Notes under the pieces: model-generated
The model's database searches: none
Seen by the model: only the letters and a program-made list of their open reading frames with translations
Told to the model about the DNA's origin: nothing
In this document: in pieces, positions 1-6,223 of the stretch
How positions within the stretch are numbered: position 1 is the first letter of the stretch
Layout of the letters: each line of letters begins with the position of its first letter
Position numbers and translations under genes: made by a program
NCBI GenBank assembly: GCA_017560305.1
Contig: JAFYOF010000083.1
Span: 1-7,218 of the forward strand
Length of the DNA: 7,218 nucleotides
DNA from: Alistipes sp.
Lineage (GTDB): Bacteria; Bacteroidota; Bacteroidia; Bacteroidales; Rikenellaceae
Direction: 5' to 3'

Positions 1-723
1 TCGGCTTGTTCCGATGATGTGGCTCAGGGTGAGCAGAAGGGCGAGGGACGTGTGACAATTGGCTGTGTGGCGGCAACAAATGTTGTTGATACACGTGCTA
101 ATGTTAGTTGTACAACTCCTGAGGCTGAGGATTTCGCTCTTAAAATTGAAGGTGTGGGCCATACTTACACTGCTGATTACGCAACGATTGCAGAGTTTAA
201 TGAGAACAACTATCTGCATTTGGGCTCTTACAAGGCAACAGTGGTAGCTGGTGACATCGCAGAAGAGGGTTACGACAAGGCAACCTTTGTTGGTAGCGCT
301 AATTTCTCTGTTGAGGCTCGTAAGAACACCGAGGTTGAGATTACTGCAACAATCGCCAACACATTGGTAAAAGTTGAGGTAACTGATGCCTTCAAAACTT
401 ACTTCGCAGGTGGTCACGCTCTTAAGCTCACAACAGCTGCAGGCAACGAGTTCGATGTGACTGCGCAGACCGAGCCTATTTTTATCGTTCCTGATTCATT
501 CACAATCGGCGGTACAGCTACAAAGCAGCCTAATCAGTCGGGCGCTGAGGGTACTGCTGTAACTTTGCCAGAATACAAAATGGAGAATGCAGCTGCTCAG
601 ACTCTCTACATCGTAAAATTCGATGTTGAGAATGCTGGTGGAGCTACACTTACAATTACGCTCAACGATACTCTTGTCGAGTCTATCGATATCGAGCAGG
701 AACTTAATGATAATGCACAATAA
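1..723 (+). CDS. DUF4493-type surface lipoprotein, single domain (5' end cut off by window)
   Basis: The frame is open from the first base, so the start and most of the signal peptide lie upstream. The first codons read S-A-C-S-D-D, where Cys (codon 3) fits a lipobox Cys. The Ser-Asp-Asp after it resembles the Bacteroidota signal that sends lipoproteins to the cell surface. The internal GTG at 19 lies after that Cys and is not a credible start. The rest (240 visible codons) is Thr/Val-rich, predicted all-beta, and fits DUF4493: strand R-V-T-I-G, then T-R-A (Arg at codon 32), an L-G-S-Y-K-A-T strand, the I-A-N-T-L-V-K-V-E-V core, and a last strand L-T-I-T-L-N-D-T. It aligns with the N-terminal domains of the next two genes but stops where the domain ends, so it is the minimal member. 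A TAA-TAA double stop is followed at once by the ribosome binding site of the next gene. Molecular function is unknown; a surface or pilin-like role is inference. Confidence 0.82.
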   Translation, partial: SACSDDVAQGEQKGEGRVTIGCVAATNVVDTRANVSCTTPEAEDFALKIEGVGHTYTADYATIAEFNENNYLHLGSYKATVVAGDIAEEGYDKATFVGSANFSVEARKNTEVEITATIANTLVKVEVTDAFKTYFAGGHALKLTTAAGNEFDVTAQTEPIFIVPDSFTIGGTATKQPNQSGAEGTAVTLPEYKMENAAAQTLYIVKFDVENAGGATLTITLNDTLVESIDIEQELNDNAQ

Positions 724-724
724 T

Positions 725-732
725 AAGGAGAG
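725..732 (+). promoter_or_regulatory. Shine-Dalgarno-like ribosome binding site (AAGGAGAG)
   Basis: AAGGAGAG sits just after the double stop of the upstream gene, with 10 nt between AGGAG and the ATG at 741. It fixes the start of the second gene. It stands out because Bacteroidota rarely use Shine-Dalgarno pairing and none of the other starts in this window has such a match. Confidence 0.6.
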
Positions 733-740
733 TTAGAGAT

Positions 741-2414
741 ATGAAATCAATGTTTAGATTTATGAGCATCGCGCTTGTTGCGCTCTCTACGATGGTAGCT
801 TGCCACAAAGATCATGTTGATTATAATGGCAATGGCTCCGACGAAAACGAAAATATCGGATATTTGAATGTTGCTGGTTTGCAGGCTGATATATTGAAGG
901 ATACAGAGAATTTCGATTCTGCTTCAGCTTCTCGTGCCGGTGTTGATATCAACAATTTTAATGTAGTAATTACAGCTAAAGATGGTGAGATAGTTAGCTC
1001 ATTCAAGTATGGTGAGCGTCCATCAGATCCTATCGCTCTTGAGGGTGGCGTTTACAAAATCAATATGTCATCGGCTACGATGGTAGATGCAGAGTGGGAG
1101 GCCCCTGTATATGCTGCCGAGAAAGAGGTCGTTATCACTCGTAAGCAGACAACTACAGTTAGCGACATCGTTTGTAAGTTGGCTAATATCAAGGTTACTG
1201 TCGGATATTCTGCAGACATTGCAGAGCAGCTCAACCCACAGTATACTAAAATGACTGTAGAATTGGGAGATTCAGGCTTGGAGTATGCCTTCTCTGAAAC
1301 ACGTGCTGGTTACTTTGCTCCTGTAGCTGCCGAGAACACTTTGAAGCTCACTTTCAATTGTCGCTACAAGGGTGAGGGTGAGACAAAGGATATCATCATG
1401 ACAAACGAGATTAAGGGTGTTAAGGCTGCTCAGTGGCGTAAGATTAATGTTGTTATTCAGCACGCTGCTGATGGTACTGCAACCATTGGTATCGTATGCG
1501 ACACTTGGACCTACGACGAGGAGGTAACATTCGACACATCTGCTATGTTGATGGAGGAGGTTATTCCCGATGATACTGATGCTCCAGTAATCGTATGGGA
1601 GGGTCACGATCTTGCCGAGGCATTCGAGCTTACTGACGATATGTTCGATGCTGATGGCAACTTCAAGAAGAGTATCAACCTCGATGTAACAACCAAGGCT
1701 GCGCTTAAGTCGCTTATCGTTAAGGCTTCGTCTGACAATGCCGACTTCACAACAGCATACTCTCAGATTATGCCATTGGAGGAGGATTTGTGTGCTCCTA
1801 CTGCATCTGCTGCCATTCTCAAGATGATGGGTTATCCAACCGATGCTAAGGGCGGAACAACTGCACGTTTGAAGTTTGCTTCGCAGGCCGATTTGCTTAA
1901 GTCATACGAAGGTACTCACTCATATGAGATTACAGCCGAGGATATCAATGGCGCAAAGACAACTGTAAAGCTTACAATCAAGTATGGCCAGAATGTCGCA
2001 CCTCAGATTATTTGGGTTGGCTATGATATCGACAAGCGTCAGACTATTAAGGCTGATGATACTTGTATGATTCGTGTTTCTGCACCTTTGGCAATTCAGG
2101 ATTTTGAGATTAAGATTGTGTCTGAGACACTTAATGCCGCTGAGTTGCAGGCTGTTGGTTTGAGGGCGGAGTTTAGCCTTGTAAATGACACAGATTTGGC
2201 GGGAGCCCTCAGTGGACTTGGTTTCCCTGTTGGTGGCGAGGTATATAATCAGACCTTGATTTCAGAGGATAAGCTTAATATTACAGGCTTCCTTAATGTC
2301 TTGTCAATGCTTGGTGCGAATACTCCTGGAGTTGATGACCACGATTTTGTGATGACTGTAACCGATATGGAGGGCAACACTACAACAAAGACTGTAATGA
2401 TGCGCTTTGAGTAG
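741..2414 (+). CDS. DUF4493 lipoprotein with two C-terminal Ig-like repeats
   Basis: A 557-residue protein starting at the ATG behind a clear ribosome binding site. Residues 1-20 are a lipoprotein signal peptide ending S-T-M-V-A-C, with Cys21 as the lipid attachment site; Met at -3 is slightly unusual. An Asn/Asp/Glu-rich linker (26-38) follows. Residues about 38-268 match DUF4493: strand G-Y-L-N-V, S-R-A with Arg65, G-G-V-Y-K-I strand, and the C-K-L-A-N-I-K-V-T-V core (145-154), which is the strongest family signature. After it come two related all-beta units, about 280-416 and 419-557. Each opens with A-P-x-I-x-W-x-G-x-D and closes with a T-x-x-D-x-x-G-x-x-T-T strand pair. There is no PCMD domain, unlike the next gene. 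The likely location is the outer membrane, probably surface-exposed; the C-terminal repeats look like stalk or spacer domains (inference). No catalytic motif is recognisable. Confidence 0.85.
   Translation: MKSMFRFMSIALVALSTMVACHKDHVDYNGNGSDENENIGYLNVAGLQADILKDTENFDSASASRAGVDINNFNVVITAKDGEIVSSFKYGERPSDPIALEGGVYKINMSSATMVDAEWEAPVYAAEKEVVITRKQTTTVSDIVCKLANIKVTVGYSADIAEQLNPQYTKMTVELGDSGLEYAFSETRAGYFAPVAAENTLKLTFNCRYKGEGETKDIIMTNEIKGVKAAQWRKINVVIQHAADGTATIGIVCDTWTYDEEVTFDTSAMLMEEVIPDDTDAPVIVWEGHDLAEAFELTDDMFDADGNFKKSINLDVTTKAALKSLIVKASSDNADFTTAYSQIMPLEEDLCAPTASAAILKMMGYPTDAKGGTTARLKFASQADLLKSYEGTHSYEITAEDINGAKTTVKLTIKYGQNVAPQIIWVGYDIDKRQTIKADDTCMIRVSAPLAIQDFEIKIVSETLNAAELQAVGLRAEFSLVNDTDLAGALSGLGFPVGGEVYNQTLISEDKLNITGFLNVLSMLGANTPGVDDHDFVMTVTDMEGNTTTKTVMMRFE
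1578..2411 (+). repeat. Tandem Ig-like domain repeat at protein level (two units)
   Basis: Two units of about 137-139 residues encoded at 1578-1988 and 1995-2411. The openings D-A-P-V-I-V-W-E-G-H-D and V-A-P-Q-I-I-W-V-G-Y-D match, as do the ends Y-E-I-T-A-E-D-I-N-G-A-K-T-T and F-V-M-T-V-T-D-M-E-G-N-T-T-T. The DNA of the two units is clearly diverged, so this is an old duplication. A related end motif (H-I-E-D-V-D-G-G-K-K-T) occurs in the single Ig-like unit of the next gene, near 3470-3500. Confidence 0.6.
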
Positions 2415-2446
2415 TATAACTTACGTATTAGATGATTATGACTATT

Positions 2447-4495
2447 ATGAAAAAGTTATTGGCTTTGTTGAGTGTCGTGCTCGTTGCAGTATCGTGCTCA
2501 GATAATATAGATGCAAGTATTAATGTGGCTCCAGGTAATGGCGCTGTACGTCTTGGCGTGGTAACACGCGCTGAGTCGTCAGCAATCGATGCAGATACCC
2601 CCGTTGTAATCAAGATTTATAAGGTAGAGAACGAGGAGCAGCAGCTTATTCGTCGTTACACCAGTGTGAATGATGTGCCAGAGACTTTGGCTCTGCTTGC
2701 TGGCGACTATATTGCCAAAGTGCAGGTTGGTGAGAAGCAGGCTATCTCTTTCGACAATAAGTACTATTATGGTGAGCAGCCATTCACAGTTGAGGCGGGT
2801 GTTGTTACCCCTGTTACAGTCAACTGTCAGTTGCTGTCAACTATCGTGAGTGTCGTCTATGATGCCACTGTGGCAGAGAAGCTCTCAGTTGGTTACTTCA
2901 CAACAGTTGCTATCGCCGAGTCTTACGACGCTGATGCTATCGAGAGTGGAGATGTTCTTTCGCTCAAATATATCGAGAGCAAAGATGGTTATGTTATTAT
3001 GCCCGAGGGTCAGACATCGCTCTATTGGCACTTTGAGGGTACTCACCCAGAGGAGGGAGATATCGTTAAAGAGGGTTTGATCAGCAATGTTAAGCCATCG
3101 GCTAAGTATACTATCACATTCAAGTATTCTAAGGATGCTCCAGGTAACCTTGTATTCGAGGCTACAGTCGATGAGTCTGTTGAGGAGTTTGATGATACCA
3201 TCATCTTCAGCCCCGATCCAACAGTTCTTGGTGATGGTTTCGATATGAGTGAGAAGCAGCTTTCGACAGTTTCTCGTCGATACAACATCTCATCATTGGC
3301 TACAATCAACTTGATGAACGCTACTATTGATGGTGAGGAGTACAATCTTTTGGAGAGTGCTCCTGCGGGCATTACCGTTACAAAGATTGACGATTTGACA
3401 TATACTGTTGATGTGGCAAACTCGTTCTTTAACAGCGTGACAGGTGGTGAGCAGACTCTCTTATTCCACATTGAGGATGTTGATGGCGGTAAGAAAACTC
3501 AGCCTATTGAATATAAAGTTCAGGGTATTACCCCTATCACAGACGATGAGTTCAGCTTGTGGTTTGGAACAGCAACATTCAATGCTGTAGTACTTGACAA
3601 TGCTACCTCTGTAAAGGTTGCCTACTCTGCTGATGGTAGCCAGTGGGCTGAGGTAGAGGCTACAAAGGGTTCTGACAATATGTATACAGCAAATGTTAAG
3701 GCAGATTTCGGTGTGAATACAGCCTACACTTATAAGCTTGTTATTGATGGTGTTGATGCAGGTAAGTCACTCAGTATGACAACTCCTGCCGGAGCCCAGA
3801 TTCCTAACGGCGATATGGAGCGTTGGAGCAAGCCTACATGGTGGTTGCCTTATGGCGACGGGGATACTCCATTCTGGCTCACAGGTAACGAGGGTGGTAA
3901 TATGGTTGGCGCTACACTTACTCAGTCTTCTAGTGATGTTCGTCCTGGCACTGCTGGTACTAAATCGGCATACCTTAAGTCGCAGTTCGCTTCATTGATG
4001 GGTATTGGTAAGTTTGCCGCAGGTAACCTCTTTACTGGTACATTTATGTTGAGCGGTATGGATGGTATCGTAACTTTTGGTCGTGATTTTACGTTTACAG
4101 CCAAACCAAATAGTTTGTCATTTTGGATGAAGAATAATGAGGGTACTATCGACCAAGGCTCTCAGGCTTCGGGTACAGATATTTATACAGCTATGATACT
4201 TATTACCGATGGTACTACATATTCGGTAAATACCAAGGATGAGAGTACGTTTATCAAGATGACTGATGAGTATTTGCGTAATCTTGACGGCGTAATTGGT
4301 TATGGTTTTATCCAAAGTTCAGAATCTCATGCAGAGTGGACTGAAAAGACCATCAATATTACATATCGCGAGGATATGAAAAATCAGAAGCCAAAGAAGA
4401 TTGTTGTATCGTTCACACCTTCTGGCTATGGCGACTACTTCTGCGGTTCTACATCGTCGTGGATGTACGTTGACGATATTGTCTTGAATTATTAG
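2447..4495 (+). CDS. DUF4493 lipoprotein with Ig-like, Fn3-like and C-terminal PCMD domains
   Basis: Three in-frame ATGs lie at 2432, 2438 and 2447. The last gives the most compact signal peptide (M-K-K-L-L-A-L-L...A-V-S-C, Cys17) and a 682-residue protein; the first would give 687. The mature N-terminus C-S-D-N fits a Bacteroidota surface-lipoprotein signal. Order of parts: DUF4493 about 32-250, with V-V-T-R-A (Arg41), A-G-D-Y-I-A-K-V strand and V-N-C-Q-L-L-S-T-I-V-S-V core; an Ig-like unit 251-360; an Fn3-like unit 368-447; and PCMD 452-682, opening I-P-N-G-D-M-E-R-W and followed by W-W-L-P-Y-G and P-F-W-L-T-G-N. The end W-M-Y-V-D-D-I-V-L-N-Y is typical of the last strand of a carbohydrate-binding jelly roll. 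PCMD is named a putative carbohydrate metabolism domain, but I know of no demonstrated activity. A glycan-binding tip protein is plausible inference. A hairpin follows the stop codon. Confidence 0.85.
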   Translation: MKKLLALLSVVLVAVSCSDNIDASINVAPGNGAVRLGVVTRAESSAIDADTPVVIKIYKVENEEQQLIRRYTSVNDVPETLALLAGDYIAKVQVGEKQAISFDNKYYYGEQPFTVEAGVVTPVTVNCQLLSTIVSVVYDATVAEKLSVGYFTTVAIAESYDADAIESGDVLSLKYIESKDGYVIMPEGQTSLYWHFEGTHPEEGDIVKEGLISNVKPSAKYTITFKYSKDAPGNLVFEATVDESVEEFDDTIIFSPDPTVLGDGFDMSEKQLSTVSRRYNISSLATINLMNATIDGEEYNLLESAPAGITVTKIDDLTYTVDVANSFFNSVTGGEQTLLFHIEDVDGGKKTQPIEYKVQGITPITDDEFSLWFGTATFNAVVLDNATSVKVAYSADGSQWAEVEATKGSDNMYTANVKADFGVNTAYTYKLVIDGVDAGKSLSMTTPAGAQIPNGDMERWSKPTWWLPYGDGDTPFWLTGNEGGNMVGATLTQSSSDVRPGTAGTKSAYLKSQFASLMGIGKFAAGNLFTGTFMLSGMDGIVTFGRDFTFTAKPNSLSFWMKNNEGTIDQGSQASGTDIYTAMILITDGTTYSVNTKDESTFIKMTDEYLRNLDGVIGYGFIQSSESHAEWTEKTINITYREDMKNQKPKKIVVSFTPSGYGDYFCGSTSSWMYVDDIVLNY

Positions 4496-4503
4496 CAAAC
4501 ATT

Positions 4504-4535
4504 GAGATAGTGACGACATAGGTTGTCACTATCTC
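4504..4535 (+). terminator. Perfect 11-bp inverted repeat: intercistronic hairpin, possible terminator
   Basis: GAGATAGTGAC (4504-4514) is repeated exactly in reverse complement as GTCACTATCTC (4525-4535), with a 10-nt loop that can close further by a G-U and an A-U pair. It starts 8 nt after the stop of the PCMD lipoprotein gene and ends 14 nt before the ATG chosen for the next gene. The bases after it (TTACCTTAATG) are only mildly T-rich, so strong intrinsic termination is doubtful. Partial termination, protection of the upstream mRNA end, or control of translation downstream fit equally well. Confidence 0.5.
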
Positions 4536-4549
4536 TTACCTTAATGTCA

Positions 4550-5362
4550 ATGAAGAAATTTCATTTTACAGTTCTTGCTGCTCTCCTAGCGATAGGAGTG
4601 TCGGCTCAGAACCTTGATAATGAAACAGTCGCAACGACCATTGTTGATGGTATAAAGCAGACTTTAACACCCAATGAGGCGCGTAAAGGTCGAGGTTTCT
4701 CGACCGATGTGTGCTTTGTGCCCAAAGGTCAGTGGATTTTTGGAGGTACAGCGTCATATTCGACGCATACCAACCGAGATTTTAAACTGTTGGTCGTTGA
4801 TAACATCGACTCTGATGGCTATACCGTAAATGTAAGCCCCATGCTCGCCTATGCCATAGGTAAGAATATGGCTGTGGGTGTGCGTTTTGGCTATGGTCGT
4901 ACGCTTCTCGCGCTCGATAACGCTTCGGTGTCGGTTGCTGGCAACGATTTCAATATCGACTATTTCCACCGTCTCAACCACTCATATACCGGTACAATAT
5001 TCTGGCGACCATATATCCCGCTGGGATACAGCAATCGCTTTGCGGTGTTTGCCGAGGTGCAGTTGAGTATGGAGGGTGGCCAGTCGCGGGTTGTTGCAGA
5101 GAATGGTGTTATTGATGGTTTGCAGAGCTATGTCGGCAACTACTCAAAGAGCATAGGTGCCGCTGCGGCCTTGCAGCCAGGTATCGTGGCGTTTGTTACG
5201 AACAACACAGCTCTCGAGCTCTCTATTGGCGTATTTGGTATCAGCTTAGACCGTGTTAAACAATTGAAAAATCAGGTAGAGGAGGGTAGTGTCAATTCAT
5301 CGGGTATGAATTTCAAGCTCAATTTCCTCTCTATCGGTTTTGGTGTATCATTCTACTTATAA
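4550..5362 (+). CDS. Probable outer-membrane beta-barrel protein, copy 1 of a tandem pair
   Basis: A 270-residue protein from the ATG at 4550 (M-K-K-F-H-F). An ATG two codons upstream (4544) is equally possible; a TTG further up lies inside the hairpin and is rejected. Residues 1-20 form a cleavable signal peptide (A-I-G-V-S-A-Q), with no lipobox Cys. From about 59 on the sequence alternates hydrophobic and polar residues with many Gly and aromatic residues, as in transmembrane beta-strands: W-I-F-G-G-T-A-S-Y, P-M-L-A-Y-A-I-G, M-A-V-G-V-R-F-G-Y-G, F-A-V-F-A-E-V-Q-L, and a last strand I-G-F-G-V-S-F-Y-L at the very C-terminus. Size suggests a small barrel of roughly 8-10 strands. The next gene is a diverged paralogue. 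No enzyme motif is visible. It may anchor, export or stabilise the neighbouring lipoproteins, or be a general porin-like protein; the role is inferred only from position. Confidence 0.78.
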   Translation: MKKFHFTVLAALLAIGVSAQNLDNETVATTIVDGIKQTLTPNEARKGRGFSTDVCFVPKGQWIFGGTASYSTHTNRDFKLLVVDNIDSDGYTVNVSPMLAYAIGKNMAVGVRFGYGRTLLALDNASVSVAGNDFNIDYFHRLNHSYTGTIFWRPYIPLGYSNRFAVFAEVQLSMEGGQSRVVAENGVIDGLQSYVGNYSKSIGAAAALQPGIVAFVTNNTALELSIGVFGISLDRVKQLKNQVEEGSVNSSGMNFKLNFLSIGFGVSFYL

Positions 5363-5375
5363 TATGCAGTTGACT

Positions 5376-6221
5376 ATGAAGAAATTTATATTGTTTGTGG
5401 CTGCTGCAATTGTTTCAGTAGTGACACTTCAAGCTCAGGAGGTGGCCGTAAAATCAGAACCATCAGTAAACGCAATAGCAGCGGAGTCGAAAGTCGAGAA
5501 TAAGAGATTCTTGCCTATGCGCCAGCGTATTGACCGTAATATCGATAAGAATAAGTTTGTCTACAAAGGTGAGTTTATGCTCGGTCTAACAGCTTCGTAT
5601 GGTAAGTTAGGTTTCGATAATTCCGATATCTTGCTTTTGTTGAATGGTGTGGATTTGGGTCTTCGCAGCACCACTCTCCGTCCATTCTTTGCCTATGCTT
5701 ATAACGACAACCGGTCGGTGGGTTTGCGCTTCGGATACTCTTTCATCGATGGTAATCTCTCGAATATCGACGTTAATCTTGGCCTTATAGCCGAGGGTAT
5801 GGAGAATATGAATGTTAGCAATCTCGGATTGCGTAACGAGAGCTTCTCATACTCACTGTTCCACCGCAACTATTTTGGTTTGGACCGTCGTGGAATCGTG
5901 GGCGTTATTTTCGAAACAGAGATGCTTATTAAGGATGGTACAACCAAGTTTACCTCTGGCAGCGAGGAGCTCAGCGCAACATTTAGCCGCAATTTTGCTG
6001 CACAGCTCAATGTGAATCCTGGTGTTGGTATCTATGTATTCCCTCAGGTATGTGTAACAGCCACTGTGGGTATCGGCGGTTTGAAGTATAACAATATTCG
6101 CCAATATAATGATGCCGGCGAGGTAGCTGGTCGACGAGATCACTCTGGCCTCGATTTTAAGGTGAATATTGCAAATATCCAGATTGGCGTTGTGGCCCAT
6201 TTGTGGAGTAATAAAAAGTAG
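5376..6221 (+). CDS. Probable outer-membrane beta-barrel protein, copy 2 of a tandem pair
   Basis: A 281-residue protein from the ATG at 5376 (M-K-K-F-I-L-F). An ATG four codons earlier (5364) is possible; a TTG at 5340 would overlap the upstream gene and is less likely. The signal peptide runs to about residue 20 (V-T-L-Q-A-Q). A charged stretch (40-60, rich in Lys, Arg, Asp) precedes the first strand. It shares a pattern with the preceding gene: K-G-E-F-M-L-G-L-T-A-S-Y (64-75) against K-G-Q-W-I-F-G-G-T-A-S-Y; F-F-A-Y-A-Y...V-G-L-R-F-G-Y (104-121) against M-L-A-Y-A-I...V-G-V-R-F-G-Y; F-H-R (162-164) in both; and S-G-L-D-F-K-V-N near the end against S-G-M-N-F-K-L-N. It has a longer insert (126-150) and a polar tail S-N-K-K after the last strand instead of an aromatic end. 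The next gene starts 2 nt after its stop, suggesting translational coupling. Function beyond an outer-membrane barrel is unknown. Confidence 0.78.
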   Translation: MKKFILFVAAAIVSVVTLQAQEVAVKSEPSVNAIAAESKVENKRFLPMRQRIDRNIDKNKFVYKGEFMLGLTASYGKLGFDNSDILLLLNGVDLGLRSTTLRPFFAYAYNDNRSVGLRFGYSFIDGNLSNIDVNLGLIAEGMENMNVSNLGLRNESFSYSLFHRNYFGLDRRGIVGVIFETEMLIKDGTTKFTSGSEELSATFSRNFAAQLNVNPGVGIYVFPQVCVTATVGIGGLKYNNIRQYNDAGEVAGRRDHSGLDFKVNIANIQIGVVAHLWSNKK

Positions 6222-6223
6222 TT

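Noticed and set aside
19..21. GTG as start of the first gene
   Set aside because: The frame continues upstream through a lipobox-like S-A-C-S-D-D, so the true start precedes the window.
1272..1607. 111-codon open frame on the - strand
   Set aside because: Opposite the second lipoprotein gene, with no recognisable domain or upstream signals; a shadow frame.
3043..3471. 142-codon open frame on the - strand
   Set aside because: It lies wholly opposite the DUF4493-PCMD lipoprotein gene, has no signal or family pattern, and is explained by the codon composition of the + strand gene.
4523..4525. TTG start for the first barrel gene
   Set aside because: It falls inside the hairpin and would add a poor N-terminus; ATG at 4550 (or 4544) gives a standard signal peptide.
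4496..4549. A Bacteroidota promoter (TAnnTTTG at -7) before the first barrel gene
   Set aside because: No TAnnTTTG match is present in the gap; an own promoter cannot be supported.
5340..5342. TTG start for the second barrel gene
   Set aside because: It would overlap the upstream gene and place eight odd residues before ATG 5364; ATG 5376 gives a clean M-K-K signal peptide.
5853..6200. 115-codon open frame on the - strand
   Set aside because: Opposite the second barrel gene; its Cys/His-rich composition has no coherent motif and there is no sign of its own start signals.
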